Shown here: positions 34,973 through 43,813 of the stretch, in pieces
Layout of the letters: every line of letters begins with the position of its first letter
Position numbering within the stretch: position 1 is the stretch's first letter
Origin: Bacteroidota bacterium
GTDB lineage: Bacteria; Bacteroidota; Bacteroidia; B-17B0; Aurantibacillaceae
Direction of reading: 5' to 3'
DNA: 64,000 bases
Assembly (NCBI GenBank): GCA_030684395.1
Contig: JAUXTT010000003.1
Coordinates: forward strand, 1-64,000
Position numbers and translations under genes: made by a program
Notes under the pieces: model-generated
The model's input: only the letters and a program-made list of their open reading frames with translations
Databases searched by the model: none
What the model was told of the DNA's origin: nothing

Positions 34973-35377
34973 ATGAAAAAGACAACAATCATTACAACTG
35001 TAGTTTTGTTATTACTATCACTAAGCACATTTGCGCAAAAGTCGTACGCTGAATTTCAGGGTACTTACAAACCGCACAATAAACTGAACGAGCCGGAAAA
35101 TCAGGCAGTGAAAGTGGTTGGTTATCTGGAGTCTTCTTCTTTAGCCGGTATTATGGAAGAATATGCTAAAAATAAAGATAAACGTATGTTTCAGTTAATA
35201 ATATCAAGCGTCGATCGTAAGAAAGCCGGTGAAGCATTAGACGCAATGAAACCAAAGCTTGCAATTAAAGGTCTTAACATGCTCGATAAAGAGTGGGTAC
35301 CGGAAGTCGTTTTTTACGCGTCAGAGAAAACATATAACGAGCTTTCTCCAAAAGTTGATGCTTTAAAGAATTATTAG
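34973..35377 (+). CDS. Small secreted protein, unknown
   Basis: A protein of 134 residues from ATG 34973, with signal peptide about 1-22 (TTVVLLLLSLSTFAQ). A GTG eight codons upstream is possible but would lengthen the signal n-region. The mature part has short strands and helices (VKVVGYLESSSLAGIMEEYA, MFQLIISSVDRKKAGEALDAM, VPEVVFYASEKTYNEL) and no recognised motif. It stands alone between a terminator and the accA promoter. Family unknown. Confidence 0.7.
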   Translation: MKKTTIITTVVLLLLSLSTFAQKSYAEFQGTYKPHNKLNEPENQAVKVVGYLESSSLAGIMEEYAKNKDKRMFQLIISSVDRKKAGEALDAMKPKLAIKGLNMLDKEWVPEVVFYASEKTYNELSPKVDALKNY

Positions 35378-35503
35378 TTACCCTTAATTTTATAGCCTCC
35401 GACCAAACTTTAGGAATGAATATCCTTGTTCATTTAGGTGTAATTTACTGATATTTATTTACTTACATTTCCCCGCTGTTTTCCCTATCCCACTAATAAT
35501 TCG

Positions 35504-35511
35504 TATCTTCG
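35504..35511 (+). promoter_or_regulatory. -7-like box for accA
   Basis: TATCTTCG followed by TAGCCCC lies 22 bases before the accA ATG. It is a common housekeeping variant of the Bacteroidota -7 element. Confidence 0.5.
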
Positions 35512-35532
35512 TAGCCCCAAAAAATTGAAGAA

Positions 35533-36495
35533 ATGATGTATTTGGAATTTGAAAAGCCGATTGAAGACCTCGAGAAAGAATTAGAGAAGTTGAAAGAGGT
35601 CGCAGAAAAGAGTAAGGTAGATGTAAGTAAGTCGGTAGAAGAATTAGAAGCTAAAATTCTTGAAGAAAGGACAAAGCTTTATACCAACTTAACTCCATGG
35701 CAAAAGGTAATGGTTTCCCGCCATCCGGAGCGCCCGTATACATTAGCATATTTAGAATACATTACCAAAGGTACTTTCATGGAACTGCACGGCGACCGTA
35801 CTGTTGGCGATGATAAAGCAATGGTTGGTGGTTTTGGTGAAATTGAGGGAAGAACAGTAATGTTTATCGGCCAGCAAAAAGGAATTAACACAAAAATGCG
35901 TCAGATCCGTCGTTTCGGAATGGCAAATCCTGAAGGTTACCGTAAAGCTCTGCGATTAATGAAAATGGCAGAGAAATTCAATAAACCAATTGTAACATTA
36001 ATTGATACTCCGGGTGCATATCCTGGATTGGAAGCCGAAGAGCGTGGACAAGGGGAAGCTATTGCAAGAAACCTATTGGAAATGGCTCAGCTAAAAGTGC
36101 CCGTGATCTGTATCATAATTGGTGAAGGCGCATCCGGTGGAGCATTGGGAATTGGTATAGGAGATAAAGTATTGATGTTGGAAAACTCATGGTACTCGGT
36201 TATTTCTCCGGAAAATTGTTCTACCATCCTTTGGAGAACATGGGATTTTAAAGAGAAAGCTGCCGAAGCATTAAAACTCACCGCAGAAGACATGAGCAAA
36301 AACCATTTGGTAGACGGGATAATCGAAGAACCAATTGGTGGAGCGCATGCACACAAAGAAGAAATGTTCGAACGTGTTAAACAACGCATCATTCTGGAAT
36401 TAGAAGGATTGGATAAAAAAACACCGCAACAAAGAATTGACGAGCGCATCGAGAAATTTTGTGCAATGGGTGTAACAGAAGAAATTGAAGATTAA
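35533..36495 (+). CDS. accA: Acetyl-CoA carboxylase carboxyltransferase alpha subunit
   Basis: AccA, 320 residues, is half of the carboxyltransferase that moves CO2 from carboxybiotin to acetyl-CoA to give malonyl-CoA for fatty-acid synthesis. It shows the N-terminal coiled region [15 protein letters not shown] and ARHPxRP-like [13 protein letters not shown]. Also present are [16 protein letters not shown], the crotonase-fold core [24 protein letters not shown] and the oxyanion stretch [12 protein letters not shown]. Length is typical. The start could be either of two adjacent ATGs. It precedes efp by 66 bases. The partner accD is not in the window. Confidence 0.97.
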   Translation: MMYLEFEKPIEDLEKELEKLKEVAEKSKVDVSKSVEELEAKILEERTKLYTNLTPWQKVMVSRHPERPYTLAYLEYITKGTFMELHGDRTVGDDKAMVGGFGEIEGRTVMFIGQQKGINTKMRQIRRFGMANPEGYRKALRLMKMAEKFNKPIVTLIDTPGAYPGLEAEERGQGEAIARNLLEMAQLKVPVICIIIGEGASGGALGIGIGDKVLMLENSWYSVISPENCSTILWRTWDFKEKAAEALKLTAEDMSKNHLVDGIIEEPIGGAHAHKEEMFERVKQRIILELEGLDKKTPQQRIDERIEKFCAMGVTEEIED

Positions 36496-36561
36496 AATAA
36501 AACAAGTCACAGACTAATCAGTATAAATCTGAATAATCTGCGGCGAAAAAAATAAAAACAA

Positions 36562-37125
36562 ATGGCAAATACAGGCGACATCAACGTGGGATCAGTGATC
36601 CGTTACAATGGAGAGTTAGTAGTAATTACAGATTACCAACATCGTACACCGGGGAACTTACGTGCATTTTATCAGGCAAAAATGCGTAACCTAAAAACAG
36701 GTAAACAAACCGAGAACCGTTTCCGTTCGGGAGAAGAGGTTACTTTGGTTCGTGTAGAATATAAAATGATGCAATTCATTTATCCTGAAGGGGAATTTGT
36801 TGTTGTTATGGATCCTGAAACTTTTGATCAAATTCATTTACCGGCTGTGATGCTTGGAGATGGAATTGAATTTTTGAAAGAGGGAATGGATGTTAGAGTT
36901 ACGTTTGAAGAAGATGAACCGATTCTTGCCGAACCGCCAACATTTGTTGAATTAACAGTTGCATATGCTGAGCCGGGTGTTGCAGGTAATACTGCTACTA
37001 ACACTTTTAAACCGTGTAAAATGGAGACGGGTGCGGAAATTATGGTGCCACTTTTTATTGAAGAAGGTGAAGTAATTAAAATAGATACACGCGCACGTGC
37101 ATACGTTGAGCGTGTAAAAAAATAA
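36562..37125 (+). CDS. efp: Elongation factor P (Asn at the modification position)
   Basis: EF-P, 187 residues, binds between ribosomal P and E sites and relieves stalling at polyproline. Three beta-barrel domains are recognisable: KOW-like N-terminal (about 1-65), OB middle (about 68-128) and C-terminal (about 130-187, with ending GEVIKIDTRARAYVERV). The tip loop reads HRTPGNLRAF, where most EF-P have PGKGxAF or an Arg. Residue 32 is thus Asn at the position that is beta-lysylated or rhamnosylated in other bacteria. It may act unmodified or carry another modification. Followed by a terminator that contains a dispersed palindrome. Confidence 0.95.
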   Translation: MANTGDINVGSVIRYNGELVVITDYQHRTPGNLRAFYQAKMRNLKTGKQTENRFRSGEEVTLVRVEYKMMQFIYPEGEFVVVMDPETFDQIHLPAVMLGDGIEFLKEGMDVRVTFEEDEPILAEPPTFVELTVAYAEPGVAGNTATNTFKPCKMETGAEIMVPLFIEEGEVIKIDTRARAYVERVKK

Positions 37126-37144
37126 GATCTGATAAAACAATTTT

Positions 37145-37199
37145 AAACCCTGATCCTGATCCCGATAGCTATCGGGATGACGATGGATTAGGGTTTTTT
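37145..37199 (+). terminator. Terminator with dispersed palindrome in its loop
   Basis: The outer stem AAACCCTGATCC (37145-37156) and GGATTAGGGTTT (37185-37196) has one mismatch and is followed by TTT. The loop holds the perfect 20-bp palindrome at 37159-37178 that also occurs at 1219-1238. The palindrome appears to sit inside a pre-existing efp terminator without destroying the stem. Confidence 0.85.
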
Positions 37200-37254
37200 C
37201 TCGTTCGTACGAATGTTTATGTGAGCAGGATAATTTTACGAAAAAGTAATTCGA

Positions 37255-38829
37255 ATGGAAACTGAAATAATAGTAGTAAAAGATATGGAGCAGAAATTAG
37301 ATATACTCAACCAAAAAATTACTGAAGCTCAATTGGGTGGCGGTCAAAAACGTATTGACGCGCAACACAAAAAAGGAAAACTTACCGCACGTGAGCGTAT
37401 CCATTTTTTGATGGACGAAGGAAGTTTTGAAGAGATCGGTATGCTGGTTACACATCGCAGTAATGACTTTGGTTTAGAGAAAGAAAAGTATCTGGGCGAT
37501 GGAGTTGTTACAGGATACGGAACTGTGAATGGTCGTTTAGTATATGTATTCTCTCAGGATTTTACTGTATTCGGTGGTTCACTGTCTGAAACGCATGCGG
37601 AAAAAATTTGTAAGATCATGGATCTTGCCATGAAGAACGGAGCACCTGTTATCGGTTTAAACGATAGTGGTGGAGCACGTATTCAAGAAGGTGTTGTTTC
37701 TTTGGGCGGTTATGCTGATATTTTTTACCGTAATACATTAGCTTCAGGAGTTATTCCACAGTTATCTGCAATCATGGGGCCATGTGCAGGTGGTGCGGTT
37801 TATTCGCCTGCGATTACTGATTTTATTTTGATGGTAGAGAATACTTCTTATATGTTTGTTACAGGACCTAACGTAGTTAAAACTGTTACACACGAAGAAG
37901 TTACTTCAGAAGAATTAGGTGGTGCAATGACTCACGCAAGTAAAAGTGGTGTAACACATTTTGCTTGTGCAAATGAGATCGAGTGTATCACTAACATTAA
38001 GCAGATCTTAAGTTACGTTCCTCAGAATTGTGAAGAGGACGCACCTTCTGTTCCTTATACTACTCCTAAGTCAGAAAAAAGAGAGCAACTAATCAATATC
38101 ATTCCGGAGAATAATAACCAACCATATGATATGCGTGAAGTAATCAATGGTGTTATTGATGAAGATACATTTTTTGAAGTTCATAAACATTATGCGGAAA
38201 ATATAGTTGTTGGTTTCGGTAGACTTGCGGGAAAAAGTATTGGTATAGTTGCTAATCAACCTGCTGTATTAGCCGGTGTATTGGATATCCATTCTTCTAC
38301 CAAAGCTGCACGTTTTGTTCGTTTCTGCGATTGTTTTAATATCCCTTTATTGGTGTTTGAAGATGTTCCGGGTTTTTTACCGGGAACGGATCAGGAGTGG
38401 AATGCTATTATTACAAACGGTGCAAAATTATTATATGCATTCAGTGAAGCAACAGTTCCGCGCATTACTGTTATTACACGTAAAGCTTATGGTGGAGCTT
38501 ATGATGTAATGAATAGTAAACACATTGGTGCCGATATGAACTACGCATGGCCAACCGCAGAGATCGCTGTAATGGGCGCTAAAGGTGCCGCTGAAATTAT
38601 TTTCAAAGGAGAGATTGCAGCTGCTGCAGATAAAGATGCAAAATGGAAGGAAAAAGAAACAGAATATCAAACTATGTTTGCAAATCCTTACCGTGCAGCT
38701 GAACGTGGATTCATTGATGAAGTAATTCATCCGGAAGACACACGTGAAAAACTGATAAAGGCATTTAAGATGTTAGAGAACAAAGCTGTGAAATTACCAA
38801 GAAAAAAACATGGTAATATTCCTTTGTAG
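37255..38829 (+). CDS. Acyl-CoA (propionyl-CoA-type) carboxylase beta subunit
   Basis: A carboxyltransferase subunit of 524 residues with two crotonase-fold halves (about 30-260 and 275-515). N-terminal signatures are [37 protein letters not shown] and [19 protein letters not shown]. The C-terminal half has [20 protein letters not shown] and the acyl-CoA/biotin-binding [20 protein letters not shown]. It is close to PccB and methylmalonyl-CoA decarboxylase alpha (MmdA), so it carboxylates propionyl-CoA or a similar acyl-CoA; which one needs partner genes, and none are adjacent. A Met at residue 11 is an alternative start. Confidence 0.93.
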   Translation: METEIIVVKDMEQKLDILNQKITEAQLGGGQKRIDAQHKKGKLTARERIHFLMDEGSFEEIGMLVTHRSNDFGLEKEKYLGDGVVTGYGTVNGRLVYVFSQDFTVFGGSLSETHAEKICKIMDLAMKNGAPVIGLNDSGGARIQEGVVSLGGYADIFYRNTLASGVIPQLSAIMGPCAGGAVYSPAITDFILMVENTSYMFVTGPNVVKTVTHEEVTSEELGGAMTHASKSGVTHFACANEIECITNIKQILSYVPQNCEEDAPSVPYTTPKSEKREQLINIIPENNNQPYDMREVINGVIDEDTFFEVHKHYAENIVVGFGRLAGKSIGIVANQPAVLAGVLDIHSSTKAARFVRFCDCFNIPLLVFEDVPGFLPGTDQEWNAIITNGAKLLYAFSEATVPRITVITRKAYGGAYDVMNSKHIGADMNYAWPTAEIAVMGAKGAAEIIFKGEIAAAADKDAKWKEKETEYQTMFANPYRAAERGFIDEVIHPEDTREKLIKAFKMLENKAVKLPRKKHGNIPL

Positions 38830-38885
38830 TTAATTGTAAGAGTGAAAAATAATTTGTACATTAGTAATGACTAAACACAAATTAT

Positions 38886-40469
38886 ATGAAAAAACTGCTA
38901 CTAACTTTAATTACAGCCGGGGCTTTTTATACTGCTTCAGCTCAAACAATAATTCTATCTGAAACCTTTACTGGTCAAATTCAGCCTGCAGGTTGGAGTA
39001 ATGACAGTTTGGGAAACCCAAATGTTTTCCAATGGCAATTTAATAATCCGGGAGTTCGTGTAGTTACAGGTGCAAATTTCGATGCCGATTTCGCCATACT
39101 GGATTCTGATTTTTATGGAACCGGAAATTTGCAAAACTCAAGTTTGTCAACACCTTCTTTTTCTACGATAGGTTTCACAGGATGTAATCTTGTTTTTAGT
39201 GAGCAATTCAGAGAGTACCCCGCTTCCCAACAGGATATTGATTATAGTATAGACGGTGGAACAACATGGACATCTTTACGCACCGGAACTGCAAATATTG
39301 GTTATCCAAATCCGGCAGTGAGTACCACTATTTCACTTCCTGCACCTGCAATTAACCAGGCAGATGTTAGGATTAAATTTACCTATATTGGTGATTATGG
39401 CTGGTGGTGGGCTATTGATGATATTAGTGTTATTGGTTTAAATAATTGTTCAGGAACACCAACAGCAGGAACAATTGCAGGTTGTCCTTCCAGCGTTTGT
39501 GCTAATGTACCTTATGATCTTACATTAACAGGTTCAAGTATTGATGTTGGAGTTACTTACCAATGGATGTCATCAACCAATGGAACCGTATTTAATCCTA
39601 TTGCAGGTGCAACAGGTTTAACCTTGCATGATAGTATTACAATTGCACCAATGTATTATCAGGTGGTTGTAACCTGTACAGGAAGCGGCTTGTCATCAAC
39701 AAGCCCTGCGGTTAGTGTAACATCTATTAACCCGCTTACCGCTTGTTATTGTGTACCAACGCATTTTGATTGTACTGATCCCGATTTTATTTCTACAACA
39801 TCCATCAGTTCAACAACCCTAAACAATAATGATTCTATTTGTTCAACAACTCCAAATGGCGCATATTCAATTTATCCGGCAAGTGGAAACACCACTGCGA
39901 CCTTAACACAGGGCTCCTCATACTCCTTAAATGTAACAACGCAGGACGACGATATCATTTCCTGCTGGATAGATTTTGACCAAAATGGATCGTTTGACCC
40001 AACTGAATGGACTCAGGTTTGTACAACATCAACACCAAACACAGTAAACACTATAAGTATTCCGGTACCTATGTCCGCAGCTGTAGGGCTAACAGGAATG
40101 AGAATACGTTCAAGGCTAAGTGGAAACACAAACGATGCTGCAAGTGCATGCATTTATATGGGAAGTGGTGAGTGTGAAGATTACTTTGTAACTATTGCCC
40201 CATTTGTTGGTATTAAAGAAAACACTTCTTCTCAGTTTAGCATGTTCCCGAACCCGGCTAAAAATTTGGTAACTATTAAAATTTCAAAAGAACAAACCGG
40301 ATCAATAATTACGGTGGTAGATATGTTAGGGAACAAGGTTATAGAGAACTTAAGCCCAAAAAACAATGAGCTCAGTATTAATTTAGATTCTTTGTCAAAT
40401 GGTGTATATTTCGTTTCTATTGAAAACGGGAAAGTACATACAACTAAAAAACTAATAGTTTCTAAATAA
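38886..40469 (+). CDS. GEVED-domain secreted protein, T9SS type A
   Basis: A 527-residue exported protein. Signal peptide about 1-19 (ending TASAQ). A jelly-roll/MAM-like region follows (about 22-190, with WQFNNPGVRVVTG and GDYGWWWAIDDISV). Next comes an Ig-like domain (about 195-285, PYDLTLTGSS ... MYYQVVVTCTG) and a GEVED domain (about 300-440, CWIDFDQNGSFDPTEWTQVC and SGECEDYFVTI). The final 75 residues (MFPNPAKNLVTIKI ... GVYFVSIENGKVHTTKKLIV) form a type A T9SS sorting domain. It is probably a cell-surface or released protein; ligand unknown. Monocistronic, with a terminator after it. Confidence 0.9.
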   Translation: MKKLLLTLITAGAFYTASAQTIILSETFTGQIQPAGWSNDSLGNPNVFQWQFNNPGVRVVTGANFDADFAILDSDFYGTGNLQNSSLSTPSFSTIGFTGCNLVFSEQFREYPASQQDIDYSIDGGTTWTSLRTGTANIGYPNPAVSTTISLPAPAINQADVRIKFTYIGDYGWWWAIDDISVIGLNNCSGTPTAGTIAGCPSSVCANVPYDLTLTGSSIDVGVTYQWMSSTNGTVFNPIAGATGLTLHDSITIAPMYYQVVVTCTGSGLSSTSPAVSVTSINPLTACYCVPTHFDCTDPDFISTTSISSTTLNNNDSICSTTPNGAYSIYPASGNTTATLTQGSSYSLNVTTQDDDIISCWIDFDQNGSFDPTEWTQVCTTSTPNTVNTISIPVPMSAAVGLTGMRIRSRLSGNTNDAASACIYMGSGECEDYFVTIAPFVGIKENTSSQFSMFPNPAKNLVTIKISKEQTGSIITVVDMLGNKVIENLSPKNNELSINLDSLSNGVYFVSIENGKVHTTKKLIVSK

Positions 40470-40492
40470 TTCCAGTTTAAATATTACAATTT

Positions 40493-40524
40493 AAGCCCGT
40501 TTTCTATCGAGAACGGGCTTTTTT
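40493..40524 (+). terminator. Rho-independent terminator
   Basis: The stem AAGCCCGTTTTC / GAACGGGCTT is followed by TTTT, 23 bases after the GEVED gene stop codon. Confidence 0.9.
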
Positions 40525-40553
40525 GTGAATTTTCGGGAACCCTTTATTTTTCG

Positions 40554-40561
40554 TACTTTCG
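40554..40561 (+). promoter_or_regulatory. -7-like box for ABC-F gene
   Basis: TACTTTCG followed by CAGCC lies 25 bases before the ABC-F ATG. It is a common variant of the TAnnTTTG element in this phylum. Confidence 0.5.
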
Positions 40562-40586
40562 CAGCCTTAAAATTTAGGAATCTTAC

Positions 40587-42491
40587 ATGAATTTATTATC
40601 CGTAGAAAATCTCAGTAAAGGCTTTGGTGGCAAACAACTTTTTAAAAAAATATCTTTTGGTGTTAACTATGGCGACAAGGTAGCCTTGCTTGCCAAAAAC
40701 GGAAGTGGGAAAACCACTATACTGAATATTTTGAAAGGGTTGGAGATTCCCGATGAGGGAAATGTTGTTTTCAAAAAAGACATCAAAGTTGGTTTTCTTG
40801 AACAGGACCCTAAATTACAAGGTGGGAATACCATTATTGAAGTTTTATTAAGTGCGGAGAACCCCATCTCCAAGGCATTAAGGGAATATGAAAATGCATT
40901 GAATGCACATGCACTTGATCCGATGAGTGAAAAAAATGCTGACCGGTTAGATGCGGCAACCAATGAAATGACTTTGCTAAATGCCTGGGATGCTGAGGTA
41001 CGTATGCAAACCATTGCCGGTAAATTAGGTTTAACCAATTTTGAACAGGAAATAAAAACATTGAGTGGTGGACAGCGTAAACGTTTGGCACTTGCATGTT
41101 TATTATTGAATGAGCCTGATTTGTTGATACTGGATGAGCCAACCAATCACCTCGATATTGAGATGATTGAGTGGTTAGAGCATCACCTTTCTACTGCAGT
41201 AAAAAGTTTGTTGCTGGTTACTCACGATAGGTATTTTATGGATGAGATCTGTAACCAAATTATAGAGATCGATAATCATCAATTATATCACTACAAAGGA
41301 AACTATCAATATTTTATTGAGAAGAAAGCAGAGAGAATGATGATCGAAGCTTCGGAGGTTGATAAAGCAAGAAACTTATACCGTAAAGAATTAGAATGGA
41401 TGCGTCGGATGCCTAAAGCACGTGGTACAAAGGCAAAATCACGCATCACTTCTTTTTATGAAACGGAGGAAAAGGCAAAGAAAAAGAAAGAGACACAAAA
41501 GATAGACTTAAGTGTGAAAATGTCCCGTTTGGGTTCAAAAATTCTGGAGCTTATTAAAATCTCCAAATCCTTTGGAGATAAACATTTGCTGAGCCAGTTT
41601 TCTTATACTTTTAAAAACGGTGATAAGATTGGATTAGTTGGGAAAAACGGGAGCGGAAAAACGACCTTGCTAAATATTATTTTAGGTACAGAGCCAAGTG
41701 ATAGCGGGAAAATAGCCACCGGTGATACTGTGGTGTTTGGTTACTACTCTCAAATGGGGATGAGCATACCGGAAGACAAACGTGTGATTGAAATTGTAAA
41801 AGATTTTGGTGAGTTTATTCCTCTTGCAAATGGAACCACTATGAGTGCATCTCAATTGCTTACTCGTTTTAATTTTCCGCCCGAGGTACAATTCGGTTAT
41901 GCGTCTAAATTAAGCGGAGGAGAAAAACGTCGCTTGTACCTGATGACTATCTTAATGAAGAATCCCAATTTCCTGATATTGGATGAGCCAACTAATGATC
42001 TCGATATTGAAACACTCCAAACGTTGGAAGATTTTTTAGTTGATTTTAATGGTTGCGTTTTAATTGTTTCCCACGATAGATATTTCCTTGATAAGATCAT
42101 TACACAGGTATTCGCATTTCAAGGTGATGGCATCATGAAGGATTTCCCTGGTAATTACACCGAATACCGTAACTGGCAGGATGAGCAGGAAGAAATAAAA
42201 CGTGAACAGGCCAAGCAACCTGCAAAAAGGATAGAAGAAAAAGTAGTACCCCCTTCGCCTGTTAAGCAAACAAAAAAATTAAGCTATAACGAGCAACGTG
42301 AAGTAGAAGAGTTAGAGAAAGAAATTGCTAAATTGGAAGAAGAAAAACGAGTATTAAGTGAAGAACTTTCTTCCGGAACATTAGATCATAAAGATCTGCT
42401 CGAAAAAGGAATGCAACTTAAAACCATAGAAGATTCATTGGAAACAAAATCTTTCAGATGGTTGGAGTTGCAGGAAAAAATGGAAGCTTAA
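40587..42491 (+). CDS. ABC-F ATP-binding protein (Uup-like)
   Basis: A soluble tandem ATPase of 634 residues with no membrane segment. ABC domain 1 (about 1-250) has Walker A AKNGSGKTT near 36-44, signature LSGGQRKR and Walker B LLILDEPTNHLD. The linker (about 250-320) is basic and helical (RKELEWMRRMPKARGTKAKSR). ABC domain 2 (about 325-540) has GKNGSGKTT near 352, LSGGEKRR and LDEPTNDLD. A coiled coil rich in Glu and Lys (about 570-634) ends the protein, as in Uup. ABC-F proteins act on the ribosome or, for Uup, on DNA/ribosome quality control; the C-terminal coiled coil favours the Uup branch. Confidence 0.94.
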   Translation: MNLLSVENLSKGFGGKQLFKKISFGVNYGDKVALLAKNGSGKTTILNILKGLEIPDEGNVVFKKDIKVGFLEQDPKLQGGNTIIEVLLSAENPISKALREYENALNAHALDPMSEKNADRLDAATNEMTLLNAWDAEVRMQTIAGKLGLTNFEQEIKTLSGGQRKRLALACLLLNEPDLLILDEPTNHLDIEMIEWLEHHLSTAVKSLLLVTHDRYFMDEICNQIIEIDNHQLYHYKGNYQYFIEKKAERMMIEASEVDKARNLYRKELEWMRRMPKARGTKAKSRITSFYETEEKAKKKKETQKIDLSVKMSRLGSKILELIKISKSFGDKHLLSQFSYTFKNGDKIGLVGKNGSGKTTLLNIILGTEPSDSGKIATGDTVVFGYYSQMGMSIPEDKRVIEIVKDFGEFIPLANGTTMSASQLLTRFNFPPEVQFGYASKLSGGEKRRLYLMTILMKNPNFLILDEPTNDLDIETLQTLEDFLVDFNGCVLIVSHDRYFLDKIITQVFAFQGDGIMKDFPGNYTEYRNWQDEQEEIKREQAKQPAKRIEEKVVPPSPVKQTKKLSYNEQREVEELEKEIAKLEEEKRVLSEELSSGTLDHKDLLEKGMQLKTIEDSLETKSFRWLELQEKMEA

Positions 42492-42567
42492 AAATTAGTA
42501 TTCCTGTTTTTTACACTGTTTTTTATTATATATTATTCCTTCCAAAGAGCCGATAAATAAAGTCTGT

Positions 42568-43608
42568 TTAATTTTTCCCGGAAGTTATATCACCCGATTC
42601 GACCAGTTTTTTGAGCCGTTGATTTGTGGTGTGATTTAGCATCGACATTTTTTCGAGTTTGTAATTTTCAAACGTATGCTCATGTGTTTCGAGCAGGTCA
42701 TCATAAGGTCCTCTGGCTGAGATCAATTTTACGAATATGGGTGCGGTTTCGAGGGCAATAAATAAAAGCATCAGAAAAATATTTGCGAGATTGATAGCAG
42801 TGCTTTCCGAACTTAGTTTCCATAAAGCATCTATACGAGCAGCCAAACCATCATATTTATCAATATTGGGTTTTTGCTTTGTAAACTCAAGTTCTCGTAA
42901 AACAAAGAGTTGTTTAATATCTTTTTCATATTGATCGATCTTAACATTGTTGCGTTCAAGTGTTTTTTTGAGATCAAGAACGGATTCGTTTAATTGAAGC
43001 TCTTTTTTCTTTGCATTGGTTCCTATGCCCGGAATACCTGTTGTACCTGCTGTTTTTTTTCCGAAACGTTCAAAGTCATATTCTTTTTGTGTTTGATCCC
43101 TGAATAGTTCTTTGTCTTTGATCTCTTTTTTTAGAGCAGCAATTTTGTTTTCCAGTTCAACGATCTCAGGAAACCCTTTGTTAATTGCACTTTTCGCTTT
43201 AATAGCTTCTTCACTTTTTTTCTCATCCAACTTTCTGTTGATCTCTTTCTCGAACATTTTTAATTCGAGAGGTTTTGAAATAACAATGGCGAGTAATGTA
43301 GCCAAAATAATACGTGGAATAGCAATTTTAAATTCCTGCCACAAGTTGTTCCGTTTTTTTATGCTGCTTACAATAAACCGATCGAGATTAAAGATCATGG
43401 CGCCCCAAATAAAACCAAACCCTGTTGCATAAGCCACCGAGTCGAAAATGGTATAAAGTGCATATCCGGCAGAAATAGCTGCAAGCAAGCCTGTAAATAA
43501 AACAGTAGCCCCAATTCCGGTATATTTACTGGATTCTGTTGGGCAGCGCTTTAATAATCCGCGATTTGCGCCTGCACAAAGCCAAAAAAAATTTCTAACC
43601 GCAGTCAT
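42568..43608 (-). CDS. DUF4407 membrane protein
   Basis: A 346-residue inner-membrane protein matching the DUF4407 family. Helices lie at about 31-51, 57-75, 88-107 and 265-290. Between them is a long Lys/Glu-rich coiled coil (about 112-225, LEKKIAALKKEIKDKELF-like and LKKTLERNNVKIDQYEKD). The N-terminal FFWLCAGANRGLLKRCPTESSKYTGIG opening and FGFIWGAMIFNLDRF segment are typical of the family. Function is unknown; the build suggests a membrane-anchored scaffold or sensor. It converges on the ABC-F gene. Confidence 0.87.
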   Translation of the reverse strand: MTAVRNFFWLCAGANRGLLKRCPTESSKYTGIGATVLFTGLLAAISAGYALYTIFDSVAYATGFGFIWGAMIFNLDRFIVSSIKKRNNLWQEFKIAIPRIILATLLAIVISKPLELKMFEKEINRKLDEKKSEEAIKAKSAINKGFPEIVELENKIAALKKEIKDKELFRDQTQKEYDFERFGKKTAGTTGIPGIGTNAKKKELQLNESVLDLKKTLERNNVKIDQYEKDIKQLFVLRELEFTKQKPNIDKYDGLAARIDALWKLSSESTAINLANIFLMLLFIALETAPIFVKLISARGPYDDLLETHEHTFENYKLEKMSMLNHTTNQRLKKLVESGDITSGKN

Positions 43609-43717
43609 GATAGTTGTGTTGAATCCTGATAACGGGCTAAACTACAAATTATTCTATCCGTGCCTTTTACCGCTCACGGAATTTCACATCATTTGGGAAT
43701 AAAAAACGAAGCTGAAT

Positions 43718-43810
43718 TTTAACCACGAAGGGCACTAAGCAGACGCAAAGCACACAAAGATTTTTTCTTTGCGGCCTTCGTGTAAAACCTTCGGGACCTT
43801 TGTGGTTAAA
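43718..43810. repeat. ACCACGAAGG-type inverted repeat
   Basis: The outer arms TTTAACCACGAAGG (43718-43731) and CCTTTGTGGTTAAA (43797-43810) pair with one mismatch. The interior holds a CAAAG...CTTTG stem around a T6 run. It is the same family as the outer arms at 18863-18982 and the half copy near 27620-27650. It abuts the stop codon of the M43 protease gene. Confidence 0.65.
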
Positions 43811-43813
43811 TTT

